A DNA stretch of 24,541 nucleotides from Phallusia fumigata (GCA_008931825.1 QXVZ01031728.1:1-24541); one strand, 5' to 3'. Counted from the first letter of the stretch, positions 9,501-20,747 are shown. The notes: generated by a model not told the origin, from the letters alone. Translations and numbers: made by a program.

Positions 9501-12500
9501 CAACGAATTGCAAGCTTTTTTGCATTTTACTTTTCTTACGTACATTGTGATCATGATGTTAAAAAAGGTTTTTAACATTTAGTGAAGTAATCTAAAGAGA
9601 TTAACATGCGCGGATTGAAGGTTAAAACTGACTTTTGTGCGTTTCAAGCCTGGGTTTAACGCTCAAATAACACAACTTAAAGTCGACAACAGATACAAAA
9701 ACGCAGTTAGGAATTGAGACTGAAATTTAATGCGAACAACTTAATAAAACACATAATGGCCCGAATACGGGTTGTATACGTGGAGGTCTAAATATAATTG
9801 CGATGTGCATCAGAATGTGGTTGAGAAGCGGGCCCGCGTGGCTATGTATAGATGATAGCCGCTATTGGTGAATCACTGACCTATATTGACGTCACAGGCA
9901 AATAGACGACTATTGTTCGGTTTGGTTTGAACAATTTGGGGAATTTCGACGTGAAATTCGTAAATTTCGAAGTATTTCTATGACACAAACTTACCCACTG
10001 AAATTTTTACTTTTTGTTTCAGTTATTTGCTACTTTTCACAAGCTGTTATCTAATTCAGGCTATCACTTTACCATCAGGAATTAAACCTACCTTGCCTCG
10101 CACTATTTTAGGAATTCTTTTAAGGTAGTGGTTCCAACCTGTAGTACGCAAATGTCTTGCAGGTGGTTAAAATGTATATATAGCTTTCGCATTTACATAT
10201 CGGGTTTTGTTTATAAACTTCTGCATTTTTCTAAATGTTTGTTACCATTTTTTTCTCACTAGATTAGCATAAGTCATTTGTGTTCATGAAAATTTTCACT
10301 TGATTTCATGACTCTAGGCTAGAATGTAGTGTTAGGCGATGACAGAACAGGATCCCAGGTCAAAGGCGACCAGAACAAGGTTTGGAACCACAGACAAATG
10401 GGAGAGCTTTAGACAGTTTCAGTGGGTTGTCTGGTACGTAACAAACACAGCAACATACAACCGTTTAACCAACCACAAACATCACAGTAATACCGTAACA
10501 TTCACAATGCCAGTTACTTAGGCAGACTGTAGCAGTGTTTTGCCAACTCACGCCTTCAGGCAAAAAACGGACTTGGAAAATGTGTGTCGCGTGGCATCTA
10601 CGTCACAATGACGAGGGTATTTCCCACGTGCGTACACCGAGTTTCGGCATTGGTTTACATGTCAGTGGTGGAGTCGCGCAGGTCTCCAATTCACAGTTTT
10701 AATGCAATTTTTACAGTGTAAGTTGATCTGCAGACTATATTGAATCTTTTTATTTGGTGACTTGCTGAGTTCACACCTACAAAGGGTTGCAGACCATAGA
10801 CCCTCGCAAGTCTAAACGGATCAAAATACATCTACGTACGTGCAATGTCACTTAAGGAGGTCGTTTGGTGCCCTAACGTTTTGGTTGATAAAATACACAA
10901 GAGTTAAAAGTATTTTGGTTGCGATGAATGATGGTTGCGCATGAGTGCGGTATAATTTCGGTTGTTTCGTGCGTCAACGGAAGGTAGCAGTCAGTCGGGC
11001 GTGATATTAGCTAACAGCAAATTTCGAACGCCTTCAAGGGAACTTCCTGTAATCGCAATATCCTAGGAGGGGTAGATTTGGGGGCATACGTTTGAGGTGT
11101 CCATAAGTTTTTTGACAGTTCACATGCGTGTTATAGCTCAATTCCTTGTAGTTTGCAATCTTAACGAAAAGTAGGAATGTGGAATGGGATAATCATTCCA
11201 TCCTCTAAAAAAAACAGTTTAAAAATTTTGTAAGTGACACAGCGGGGGGCAGCAAATATTTTTAGATTTTGCGCTGGATTTCATACACCTAGAAAAGTGA
11301 GGATTATACCAAACAGCCGCATGTCCTCTGTGACAGACAAAATGCGTAAAATATTAAACTTTTGTGTCCGCAGGCGATTTGAATCGAACGATGCCGATAA
11401 AATGTTGACGCATAAATAACAATTATCACAGACCCCATCTTCTAAAAATAACAAATTATATACAGGTCAAAAATAGAACACTACACATTGGTAAATAGGT
11501 TGTACGTTGTTTGAGGATAAGGTTAGGTTCCCTTCTTTTCTGTTTAGAGATCCTAGGTGTAGCTATTTCAGAACGGCCCAATTTATATTTTCAGTACGCA
11601 AAAAACTAAATTTTTGTGAATTATAATAAAGCAATTTTTTCGTGTAACTTAGATCATTTTTTAAGACCAACAAGTCATAACAAAACGTCATAGTGAATAT
11701 GAACAGTTTATTAAAAAAACATTTTATAGGCCCTTACAAATAAGATAGGCCGTTGTAAGTGTACATACATAAACGACAGACTCCAAGCAACCTGGTATTT
11801 ACCAAAAACTAAACATTTAAAGCCCAAATATTGCCAGACAACCTGTCAGGACAAATGTCGGCAAATAACATAAGGTTATGAGGCCACCTTAGCAGCAGAG
11901 CCAGGTTTCTGTTTAGTGGTATGTTGACTTTACACGCCTGGCCGACTGCATGAGGAATATCTTCGTGTGCTTAAGACCGCATGTACTTTGAACTTAGGCT
12001 TATTGAAAATGTAAACAACCGCTGTCGCCAATTTTCACCGCAAAGTTGGCATAAAAATGCCACGCAGAGTCTACATTTCGAGAGGTTTTGCAATTGGGGC
12101 ATTTAAAGCGGCCGAAAATTTGACACAATTGTCGAGTACTTTTCATACAGTGCGTTTTAACAAACCTATGATAATAAATTGGCACTTATATTGACAGGTC
12201 AATGTAACAACATTCCTAATTGTCAGGACTTTACAGCTCCACAAACTGGTTTAGAGGTAGGTGAAATAGTTAACACATGCAACACTATGAACTAGACAGA
12301 TTTTTAGAAGGTGATGGTTAACAAGAAACAACATTTTTCGGCTTTAGGTTATCGCGGCTATGTTTGCAGACAATTAAAAAAAATCAGAAAGTTGCATCAG
12401 TTTTTCTTTAAAACTTCGCGCAGAAAAAAACATTCCCACCCACCTTTATCATCTGACGTAGGAGCAAGGTCGGGCACAGGGACTTGCACTGTTGTTTTGG

Positions 12501-15500
12501 TGCGTGAAGAATCAGTAGCAGGCTGGATTGGATCGGTGATTGGCAGTTGACTTGGTGGTGTATGTGGCACGCTAGCTGGTTTGGTGGCAGGTGGCAGCTT
12601 GGCAGTGACAGGTGCCACTGGCAAGCTGGTGCCAGGGTCGGAGGTGCATGAGGCGGCTGACTCGGTTCTCGTACGAGGGGTGTATGAGTTCTTGATACCC
12701 GTAACTGAAAATGTGCATTTTAAAGATGTAAAGTGAGGTAAAAATGAGTTTGCCCTGACTGTAACGTAAGGCAACCCCACACATATACACAATTGACAAC
12801 TTTTAGGTCAAGCAATATAAACTGCCACAAAGAGGAAAAACCTACAGCAAATATACACATGAAAAGGTTATTTTCTAGTATATGGTAATACTCAGTTTCA
12901 GAAGCAAAATTTGAGTGATAAAAGATAGAGAAAATTATTTATTTCTACCATGCAACTTTATTTCTACCATTGCCCACCTGACCAAGGCATGGATATAACC
13001 TGTGTTTGGTAAAAAAATACACATAAACACCATTAAACATTGTTGATTAAAGGTTTTTATGCACAAGAAACTCCACGTGCTAGAACCATCAGCATCTTCA
13101 ATGCTTTTATTCACAACAAGTTTACAAGTGGTCCGGGGAACCACAGAATTCACCACAAATGCCTCTTCCCACCGCCTCAAGTCTTTTCGTGCGGTTTGTC
13201 ACTTCATTGAGTCAGTTCTCAAGACATGCTTTAAAAGCTTTGTCAACTGGGGGATTACATGCTGAACAACTTTATTACTTGAAATAAGACCAAACATTAG
13301 CAGCAAAAACAAGTTAAAAACATTTGTGGCTTAGTTATACAACTCAGAAATACTAAATAATTGATATAGTTTACAAATATATCCGCTTTTTGGGAATGGC
13401 TCACACATATTCATTGATCAACGGGAAAATACTTTTTGAAAATTTAATGGATTAAAAAGCCAACCGAACTTTAATGTATTGTGGCAAAAAAATTCATTGA
13501 TCTACAAATTTTGAGGAGAAAAATGGGACCAACAATTTACTTAAAAACAGAAAAATTTGCATATGTTCATCATTATTACACCAAAATACCCTTCATCATA
13601 TTAGTTTGAGTTCTTAAACACAGCTGTAGGTCACACCACCTTAATCAAATTAAAAAACAAAACAAACATTGTCTGCCTAAAAACACTGGAACAGCGAGGC
13701 GCCACACCAAACAAACTAGACAGGAAAGAGAAGAAATATGTGTAGTAAGCTTGTAAATCCCACTAGTCACTTGTTTTATTGAAGCCAGACGAAGTTTATG
13801 AGGTGTGTAGACGCAACACACGTCAAAGGGAAATGTCTGAGTCCACATGTGTGGTGTTGAACCCGATCCAACACAATAAACAGGAAGCAATCAAAAGGTG
13901 TTCAGCGAATCATAAAGTCTGAGCTAGACAATGGCTCCAAATTTCAAAGCATTGTCATTGACATATAAAATGCTAGGTTTTGGTAAGGATATGTTAGATT
14001 TTGATGTTGAAATGTGTATCTGCTGGTGGGAAGAGTCACCAAGAGTAAAAGCTTGGTTTAAAAGAATTTTTCTATTAGCTTATGATATATAAAACCCATT
14101 TTCATAACCATGCAGCCTTTCATAACCAAGAGATCACTTACAAGATACTAAAACAAAACAAACCGATATTCCAGGAACAACTGAAATTTTATGACTGATT
14201 TTAATCAAAACAATGTGTCACAGCACATGGAACCCTACTAACACCTTTTTCTGCATCTTTGATCAAAAGCTGTGAAAGTCACTAACACAAAACCAACCTT
14301 CTCCGATGGAGGGAATCACTTTGGTAAGAATCTCCTGGTCGAAGGTAAATCGCGAAGTTCTTCCCAATTCCTCATCAAACTTACGCTCTGCAACGAAATG
14401 TTTGATCTCGCTACGTAGATCGTTCAACTGCTGGTGGTTCATCGCATCAACTCGATCAGTTTGTCTCTTCAACTCATGAGCTTGAGCTTCACGTTTTGCC
14501 ATCAGCTCAACTAAACACCAATAGGTTAGTTTAAGTCATGCATTTGTTTTTGTTAGTTTTTTAAGTTTTGTTTTTCAAATTTGACGTGAAGCATTTACAA
14601 TTAAGTTATTCGCCAAAATCTTACAAGCTGCATCTTTAATTTCATCCAGGTTTCGAATTAATTCCACTTCACGATCCATTAATGCATTGTTGAGTGCTTC
14701 AAATGTCTGAACAAAAAAAACACAATAACTACATGATGGTAAATGCCTTGTATATATGCACAACTGCTAACAACATGGGAACTTGGTAAAAGGGAAACAA
14801 ATTTACCTGCTTAATTCTTTTGTAACTGTCCTGTATTTCGCCATTTAACAAGTTTTTGTATCTCCCGTAGGAAACGCTGCATCGTTGCAAATCTTTTACA
14901 GCTTTTTCGATACCTACCAACACAGAATGTTATGTGGCACAATTAAAAGAGCAAATTCTTGGCTTTAAATTATCACAACATTGCTTAAAACTAATATGAG
15001 CCTTGGGCTGAAATTGTCTGCGAATCCAAGAGTTGTCTGATAAAATTTTTATAGTTGACAATTTGCAGTTTTTGTTTGCCCTGCTCGGTTACATAAACCC
15101 TAAGATTTTTTCATGCTGCGGTTTGCTTTGAATAGAGCTTGGAAGTTTACTGTCATAGTTTACATTAAAAGTGTTCTGTGGCCCAAAAACTAAGAGTAAC
15201 CGCTACATGTGCAAAGAATGTACATGTCTCACACATAACTATCACCCAACTTGAACCACAACACAAAAAATTGGTTCAGTAAATTTTCCACAACATGCAG
15301 TTCGTGTCACATCAAAATATATGGTTGTGTGTCAAAACCGGTTTACCATGTTGCATTATGTAAGACAATAAATTACGCCAAACTACCAAAAATGTGCCAC
15401 TGTATGTAAGAGTTTTATAAACATTTATCTGTATGTGACAACCATTTTAGATGACCAGACAACCATTTGCAGTTTAACTTACTTTTTTTGTTTGCAGATA

Positions 15501-17786
15501 TTCCACTTTCGTGCTGCTGAAATAAAAAACAAGGATCAATGACAAGGAAATAACTTCGGTCATTTTAAAGTTTAACACTGCTTTGTTTTGCAATGCAAAT
15601 TCTTTATTCAGTTTACATGTATATGTATTACCTAAAAAAATATTAACATTCAGATTTATATGATAAAAAAAAAACATTGGGTAAATTCCCAATTGCATAC
15701 TATTGTCTCCGACACCTGCAGTGTATCACACCACAAAAACAACTTACATGACTGGTGGCCATTTGCCCATTCGTGGAGTGTTGGTTTCCTGCAAAAGTGC
15801 AGCAATTACACTTACACAATCTATTTTAGGAACAGAGAAGGACAGAGTACCTCCAATTGCTGTCATGACACAGAATTTGCAAATTATGTAAAAAAACAAA
15901 CAACCGCCTGTAATGTCCATGCTCTCAAAAGTGGATTTTAAAATGTAACAAACATATACTAAAAACAGGATATTGTGCATCGCACACCAGCTATAAAGCA
16001 TTGCAAACATTCACAAAGATAAACAAGAAGTAAAACTCTACTTTTTGGATACAAACAGGTTGTTCAGATATGAAAACATGCATTAGCTTCCAGAGTATTA
16101 CTGTTCTAATTCAAGATGTTACTTTTATGTACCTGAGACAAGGTTGCTGGGAATATTTTTGTGTTTCTTCTTGTTAGCAGATTTGGTGCTGGTTTCCGAT
16201 GAGGTTCTTGACCTACGTCCGCCGTGGTACAAAAACTGCTGCTGCTTTATGGCCTTTGCCACTTCAGCGGACGTTGCTGCATCAGCATTGCCATTAACTA
16301 CAGGCGGTGGGGAAATATTCAATTCAGAATTGTTCGACTTGGCATTCACTTCATTAGAATTCACTTTGGAGTCAGTGAGCAACAGTTTTAGGGCCGTGGC
16401 TGCTTCAGCATTGTTCAATGTCTCGCTTTTGAGGTCTTCACTCTCTGCTTTGTGGCCATTCTAGTTAACAAATGCAAACAAAACCTTATTTCTGTAACAT
16501 GTTGCCTGGTAACAGTAAGCACGAAACCTTGCCAAAAACATACCATACCAAAAGTGTTTGGAAAAGGTAATAGCTTTCAACAATTGGTATTTGCCAACAA
16601 CCCCCGAAAAAATGCATGTAAAACTTTACTGGGTAACAATAATTTGAAGAATTTTTTACATTTTTCTTTGTTTGCAAAAATAATATGAAACATTAAGCAA
16701 CATACCAAAAGTTGTGATGGCTTTGTTTCCTCATGATTCTGAGTATTTTCAGCAGCTTCGGCAGCGTGTGCCTGAGCTTGTTTTGCTTTTTTCTGCTGAT
16801 TTTTCTTCTTGCGTTTTTTAGCTTTCACGGATTTGTTAGGACCGGCATGTTGCCATTCTGTCAAGATGTCATCAGCATTGCCTAAAACATACATTGATAA
16901 ACATTTGTAGGCTTTTGTAAGGTGGTGAACATTGCTTTAGACAAAACTGATGGCATCATCTGAGGTCAAGTCAAGCATTTTTACCTGGAGGACCACAATC
17001 AAAACCTCAACAGCAGAAATTTAACCAGTAAATGTTTTTAAAAAATAGTTTCAGCAATAAAACTGGCCTCATTGTTAAAACTAACAATGAAGACCTAGTA
17101 ACACTAGGAGTCACAGTCTGCATTCTAGAAATTTTAGCAGTAGGAGTTTATATCTCCAACTCTGCTACCCTGGCATTAATGTTTTATAACCACAAAAAAG
17201 ATTTAATGGAGCTGCAATGAGGTAGGTAGCTCAACAGTGGACCCATTGTGAGCATGACGCATTCAGATGTTGTTCCCCCAGTCGCCAGTGCATTCAAAAA
17301 AATTAATAAATGCCCAGTTGAAAATGTATCATATATAACGCCAGCTACCTTCAAGAAAGTCAGCTATGGTTTTGTCTGCATCTCCTTCGTGATGTTGAAG
17401 AACCAGCACGATTTGATCGTTACTCCGATCACTAACCACTGCTCGAACTGCAGCAATCTGCAAAACACATATTGGGTATTTTGTGTAGCATAAATCCCAA
17501 CATATATTTGCTATGTCTTTTAATGAACATGATTGGGTAGGGGACATATCAATAAATAAATAATGTATGACAGTTGGTCCGGGCATATGTCACACATTTT
17601 GAGGTCTGGTGCATATATCAATACACTACACCACAAGATTTTACAAAGTGAAACAACTTTTTTCTTGTTTTACAACTTTAAAATAGCCTTAGGCTTCAAA
17701 CTGTGGTATACTGACTGAATTTAAATGTAGAAATTTATGAATGAACTGCATAACTTTACACATACCTTTTCCTTGATCTTTTCCAT
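6441..17786 (-). CDS. SPATS2L: SPATS2/SPATS2L-like RNA-associated protein, complete gene
   Basis: Coding exons in transcript order: 17786-17766, 17457-17349, 16881-16706, 16460-16133, 14913-14807, 14706-14625, 14510-14298, 12704-12444, 9290-9226, 7675-7047 and 6539-6441. All introns are GT-AG and every phase matches. With the 116-base duplication in exon 10 collapsed, the product is 657 aa, against about 550 in vertebrates. It has an N-terminal UBA-like helical region (residues 1-53, MEKIKEKI through DILTEW), a lysine-rich stretch (60-79), a low-complexity linker, the family coiled-coil block (about 213-325, from IEKAVKDLQRCSVS to EIKHFVAERKFDEELGR), a Pro/Thr-rich region, an RGG box (about 518-545) and a short conserved tail (ICPEAASMQV). 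Vertebrate SPATS2L is a stress-granule and nucleolar protein; an RNA-associated role here is inferred. I cannot choose between a single pre-duplication orthologue of SPATS2 and SPATS2L and either paralogue, so the symbol is approximate. Confidence 0.88.
6596..6823. repeat. Diverged direct duplication across an N (two haplotypes?)
   Basis: Bases 6596-6709 and 6711-6823 are about 95% alike, with an N at 6710. They differ by several substitutions and small indels (for example GGCATGC versus GGCTTGC, and different A-run lengths). It lies in the last intron of the SPATS2-like gene. The differences suggest two alleles placed in tandem by the assembler. Confidence 0.82.
6839..6947. mobile_element. 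Palindromic MITE family A, copy 1
   Basis: The 109-base element has 19-base terminal inverted repeats differing at one base, AAGAAGATACAAGCCAGTA at the left and the complement of AAGAAGATACAAGTCAGTA at the right. The interior carries GACGATGACATCAG and GTTTGACGAAACGT, shared in part with the copies at 9378 and 23709. It has no coding capacity and lies in the last intron of the SPATS2-like gene. Confidence 0.8.
7047..7675 (-). CDS. SPATS2-like exon 10: RGG box, broken by an assembly duplication
   Basis: The acceptor is CTTCTGTACAG and the donor GTAGGC. The exon begins DKDLMPPPNKIP. The central part has repeated RGG/RG motifs (PRGGFRGFRGGYRGNRGG), typical of RNA-binding arginine-methylation substrates, then Gly/Asn/Arg-rich sequence ending HPAPSK. 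As written, the frame breaks at the N at 7313 because 115 bases are duplicated either side of it. Removing one copy and the N (116 bases) leaves 513 bases, exactly 171 codons, with phase 0 at both ends. Confidence 0.9.
7198..7428. repeat. Direct duplication across an N inside the RGG exon
   Basis: Bases 7198-7312 and 7314-7428 are identical 115-base copies with an N at 7313. Collapsing them restores the reading frame of exon 10. Confidence 0.92.
7676..9225 (-). other. SPATS2-like intron 9 (1.55 kb)
   Basis: It is a phase-0 intron between exon 9 and the RGG exon. A pair of overlapping open frames on opposite strands near 8640-8950 has no recognisable motif. Nothing else is supported. Confidence 0.6.
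9226..9290 (-). CDS. SPATS2-like exon 9: short exon
   Basis: The acceptor is TGTTTTTCAG and the donor a strong GTAAGT. Two bases complete alanine and 21 codons read KDAANGHVEDWAAETSDLP, ending in phase 0. Support is the flanking consensus sites and exact phase with both neighbours. A MITE sits 88 bases upstream of its acceptor. Confidence 0.82.
9378..9465. mobile_element. Palindromic MITE family A, copy 2
   Basis: This 88-base shortened copy has ends AAAGATACAAGTTAGTA and TACCGGCTTGTATCTTCTTA, and GTCATCATCAGGAAACG inside. It lies upstream of the acceptor of SPATS2-like exon 9 on the minus strand. It is more diverged than the other two copies. Confidence 0.75.
9887..9894. promoter_or_regulatory. 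Perfect CRE palindrome TGACGTCA
   Basis: A consensus CREB/ATF site inside the large SPATS2-like intron. It is a motif match only; it could be an intronic enhancer site or chance. Confidence 0.3.
10126..10393. mobile_element. hAT-like element, longer and diverged
   Basis: The left end is TAGTGGTTCCAACCT and the right end AAGGTTTGGAACCACA, inverted repeats related to those of the elements at 3588 and 23543. The 268-base interior differs from those copies and contains the perfect palindrome TGAAAATTTTCA. It lies in the 3.1-kb intron of the SPATS2-like gene. It could be a related subfamily or a chance pair of ends. Confidence 0.5.
12444..12704 (-). CDS. SPATS2-like exon 8: Pro/Thr-rich region
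   Basis: The acceptor is CATTTTCAG and the donor GTGGGT. Joining exon 7 gives GE-VTGIKNSYTPRT, matching the family's GEITHPKNNYSSRT. About 70 residues rich in Pro, Thr, Ser and Val follow, expected to be disordered, ending DLAPTSDDK. Confidence 0.88.
12705..14297 (-). other. SPATS2-like intron 7 (1.6 kb)
   Basis: It separates the coiled-coil exon from the Pro/Thr-rich exon. Open frames near 12935-13265 and 13645-13890 exist on both strands, but they show no family motif and are not needed to join the exons. I see nothing else in it. Confidence 0.6.
14298..14510 (-). CDS. SPATS2-like exon 7: EIKHFVAERK core
   Basis: The acceptor is TGGTGTTTAG and the donor is the weaker GTTGGT. It encodes ELMAKREAQAHELKRQTDR, LNDLRSEIKHFVAERKFDEEL and SRFTFDQEIL, the best conserved stretch of the family. 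It ends IPSIGE plus one base of the next codon. Confidence 0.94.
14625..14706 (-). CDS. SPATS2-like exon 6
   Basis: The acceptor is TTTTGTTCAG. Twenty-seven codons read TFEALNNALMDREVELI and NLDEIKDAA plus one base, ending at the strong donor GTAAGA. This donor was chosen over a later GTAAAT because joining here gives KDAAFELMAKREAQAHELKR, which aligns with the family without a gap. Confidence 0.88.
14807..14913 (-). CDS. SPATS2-like exon 5: start of coiled-coil block
   Basis: The acceptor is TGTTGGTAG and the donor GTAAAT. Two bases complete glycine, then IEKAVKDLQRCSVSYGRYK and DSYKRIKQ follow. The IEKxVKDLQRC signature is diagnostic for the SPATS2 family and anchors the identification. 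Confidence 0.94.
14914..16132 (-). other. SPATS2-like intron 4 (1.2 kb), with a possible mini-exon
   Basis: Direct joining of exons 4 and 5 preserves the frame (LVS-G-IEKAVKD). Within the intron, 15483-15516 is flanked on the minus strand by a good acceptor (TTTTTATTTCAG) and a consensus donor (GTAAGT). That 34-base segment would shift the frame if included, so I do not count it as constitutive coding sequence. Confidence 0.55.
16133..16460 (-). CDS. SPATS2-like exon 4: low-complexity linker
   Basis: The acceptor is TTAACTAG and the donor GTACAT. There are 109 codons plus one base. The exon starts NGHKAESEDLKSE, is rich in Asn, Ser and Ala, and ends with a basic GGRRSRTSSETSTKSANKKK segment resembling an Arg/Ser phosphorylation region. 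Conservation with vertebrates is low, so support comes from splice phase and open frame. Confidence 0.82.
16706..16881 (-). CDS. SPATS2-like exon 3: DILTEW and lysine-rich stretch
   Basis: The acceptor is ATGTTTTAG and the donor GTATGT. The first two bases complete glycine, giving G-NADDILTEW, equivalent to the family's ...VLKEW. A strongly basic run (KAKKRKKKNQQKKAK), possibly a nuclear or nucleolar localisation or RNA-binding patch, follows, then an Ala/Glu-rich segment. Confidence 0.9.
17349..17457 (-). CDS. SPATS2-like exon 2: UBA-like region
   Basis: The acceptor TGTTTTGCAG precedes ATTGCTGCAG and the donor is GTAGCT. Thirty-six codons plus one base read IAAVRAVVSDRSNDQI, then VLVLQHHEGDADKTI and ADFLEG. 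This is the N-terminal helical domain of the SPATS2 family, with the hallmark VLVLQ and the spacing to DKT. Confidence 0.92.
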
Positions 17787-17798
17787 TTCCAATGTGCA
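17766..17798 (-). CDS. SPATS2-like exon 1: start codon and 12-base leader
   Basis: The ATG at 17786-17784 begins MEKIKEK, followed by donor GTATGT. It joins IAAVRAVVSDRSNDQI in the next exon, matching the KEKI-AVR start of vertebrate SPATS2L. The ATG has G at -3 and G at +4. An in-frame TAG lies five codons upstream, but it falls in a pyrimidine-rich acceptor (CTTTCTTGCC...CACTAG) that would begin the exon at 17798. The upstream sequence is therefore probably an intron, or an outron removed by spliced-leader addition. Confidence 0.8.
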
Positions 17799-17802
17799 CT
17801 AG
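17787..17802 (-). promoter_or_regulatory. Acceptor-like AG just before the SPATS2-like start codon
   Basis: On the minus strand, a tract of pyrimidines and CACTAG ends 12 bases before the ATG. In tunicates many mRNAs receive a short spliced leader at such a site, which would make this a trans-splice acceptor. An ordinary acceptor of a 5' UTR intron is equally compatible. Confidence 0.5.
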
Positions 17803-20580
17803 TGTTAAGGCAAGAAAGTATGTTAGATCACTTTCCTAAAACAGTTAAAAATTTACTGCACAACAGAAATATAGTTACAAATAGCAAACAAAAAACCACA
17901 CAATCGCTGCCTAATCTAATTAGGCGTGTGTCAAAAGTGATTCATGTGAATTGGAGCCGTACAAGGTCTTTGGTGCAGTTGTGTGCCACACTTTTGTGCA
18001 GGTGCTTTAATGGTGGTTTAACATCAAAACAACCGAACAATGGCATCTATAATTACATGAATCAAACAAAGCTGTATTTACCATGTGCTATGGCTACAGA
18101 ATAACAGTACCATGTACAGACGTTTCTTCTGAAAAAGGTACATAAAAAACTACTATGTATATTTGTAATTATTTCTTTAAATACAGTTTTTAGCTATCTT
18201 TGATGTTTTATAAAAGCTTGCTAGAGAATTCAATCAAGGTATATTTATTGAATAACTTATCCTGTTATGTAACCAATACAGCTTGCACATTAATAAGTTC
18301 CAAACCGGTGCCTCATTGTACAGCAACCACATAAACAAGAGAACTGCCCTCTGCACTTGGGTTGAAATTTAACCACACACACAAAACCAGACTTTGTACT
18401 GTGACCTGTGGCGCTGCCTAGCACAGATAAAACACTCATAACAATTGGTGATAACTCAACTACAAAACTGGTTTGACTCCAACAGCCTCAATAGCTACTG
18501 ACTGCCAACTATCAATGTGAATGGAAAGTATTTAACAGTGGATTTTTTAGAGCACTACACTTAATAGAAGACATTATTCACTATTATAAAATTTACGTTT
18601 TACCTTTATTGCTAAGGCCTCATTTTAAAAATACAGTTACAGAAATTTTGGACAACATAAATGATATTGACTTTATTTGTATCAAATGCAGTATGCCACA
18701 AAATTTCACCAAAGTGTTGTAATGTGTCAACAAGAAGTGACACTACTTTAATAAATTTGGTAGCTTTCATAAACAATCTGGCTTCCAAGGTATGCACTTT
18801 GGCTGTTAAATAAACTTTAAATTCCAACACAAAGCATAAAAAGTATTTAAATAGGGCAAACACAATGGCTGTTCGCTACCCAAAAGCACACACACACCTC
18901 AATCCCTCAACAAATGTGCTGTTTTATTGCCACCACCGGCATCAATCGCACTTCACCTAGCAGCAACAGTTGGCACAATTTTTATGTGAAAGATCCGGGA
19001 ACGTCACAGACCAGGATGCAGCACTGGCCATGACAACTTAAGTACATAGCACTTGGTGAATATGATACTTCAACTACGAACAGACAGACAGGCACAGAAT
19101 AGCAACAAACACCACTGGTCCTCCACACTGTCATGCCAAGCACTGCTTCTAAACTTAAATGTGTTTCTGCTTGACTTTATTGATTTAATTCAATTGCAAT
19201 TGATATACATATTGACAATTGCCATTCTTGATTATTTGTTAGTTGTAAATTGTACAGAATCTGTGCACGATGTCAAAATACAGTTGTTGTTTTTAAGTTC
19301 ACCTTTCATGTGCGTTGTGTGAGTTAACATTTATTTTATGCATCAATATTTTTACTTTAAATTGCAGGTATTTTCTGGATGATAAAATAAACAACGGTGA
19401 CATCTTAAGTATAATCGGTCCTGAACAGATTTATTTTAGTGCAACTATAAAATGCCAAAAAACGTCAAAACATAGATCAACAACCATATACATATTATAT
19501 AATGTCTGAAATGTTTATAGCAATAAACTGTCCAATTACTTCTTGCCTGCCAGACTGCTTGTCAGTTGGTTAATATCAGCAAACCTTAATCTAAACAAAA
19601 AAGTTATATCTCTATACAATAACATGTCTTTAAACTAATGACAATATAATTTATCCTACATAGATGTTTCAACCATTAACTTGCAGCTATGAAACCCCTT
19701 TTCCTTCACATTTTTCGGACACAAGTAAATTCGTAAGACCTTCTTAGCACTGGGGGCACATTTACATTGCTTTTCATTATTTAAAGCACATCTATAGGGC
19801 TTGCCTTATCTTCTTAGGTGCACTTTCAAAAGGCTTATAATTTCATTTTGTTCGGCACCTCTTATTTCAATTTAGTACCGGGTTTTTACGTTCTTATACC
19901 ATCATCCCAATAGCACTATTAGTAACAGGGTTTGTATATTTTTTATGTTGTATATGTAGCACATTTTATCTCTTTCAGAGCTTTCAAAAAAGTTCCATAA
20001 ACAAGTGAATGGCAATTGAAAAAAAATCATTTGTTTTATTCCTTTCTTCGAAGAAACAATTCTATGATGCTGGCACGGCTGAAACGTTTTTCCTAAAATG
20101 AATATAAACCCCATTCTGTTGTCTGTTGCCTCCAAGGCAAAGGTGATGTTATTTTGCACCAGTTATTTACATTTTGGATCAAACTTACAGTCACTACTTA
20201 CATACTCTGCACCTCTAAGGCAGTTTAAGAAATACGAAGTAAAGTTAACCTTTTGGACTTTTGTACCAGGTTCGGGAGAAATTGTAACCAACATCTTTAT
20301 ATGGTGCAAGAGCTTTGCAACTAATCAAACAAACCACTGTCAGCATCTAGTTTCTGTTTATCAATCTTGATTTCTTTCGCAAGTGTTTCTAGCTATTATA
20401 CTAAATACCGCGCCGGGTTGTAAACAGTCAAAACAAACACACCACATTTGTTCGAAAACCCTAAAACAACAAATCCTGTTAAAAAACCTAAAACATTTCA
20501 AGAATATATTTGTTTTTCGTCCACAATTTTACACTTCGCCTACCAATGTTTAATATTTTACATGTTCTAAACATTTGCCA

Positions 20581-20710
20581 GCGTCCTATTTTGGGAACGC
20601 GATGCGACAGATGAACCGACAAATAAAAAACGCCGTTCTCACGTCGACAACGAGAACTCGGCGAATCGGCGTTTGACGTCACAGAGTCGGCATTCAGGCG
20701 TGATATCATA
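20581..20710. promoter_or_regulatory. CpG-rich patch with CRE palindrome and hairpin, candidate promoter
   Basis: In an AT-rich setting this stretch has many CpGs, a perfect TGACGTCA at 20674-20681, and an interrupted inverted repeat (GCCGTTCTC at 20632-20640 with GAGAACTCGGC at 20652-20662). CREB/ATF proteins bind TGACGTCA. It lies about 2.8 kb upstream of the SPATS2-like ATG. Promoter function is inference. Confidence 0.35.
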
Positions 20711-20747
20711 GAAATGGTATTTTCTGCAAGTTTAATTTTTAATATTT

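Larger units (their letters stand above)
9291..12443 (-). other. Large intron of the SPATS2-like gene (3.15 kb)
   Basis: It joins exon 8 to exon 9 in phase 1. Besides the two elements noted, it contains a CpG-richer patch near 10560-10680 with TACGTCAC and CACGTG, and a CRE palindrome at 9887-9894. I saw no additional exon that keeps the frame. Confidence 0.65.

Noticed and set aside
12935-13265. Opposed open frames in SPATS2-like intron 7
   Set aside because: Exons 7 and 8 join directly with conserved sequence (GE-VTGIKNSY), so no exon is needed; no motif seen.
14575-14624. Longer version of SPATS2-like exon 6 ending KILANNLI
   Set aside because: The earlier GTAAGA donor gives a gap-free family alignment and the right phase; the later donor does not.
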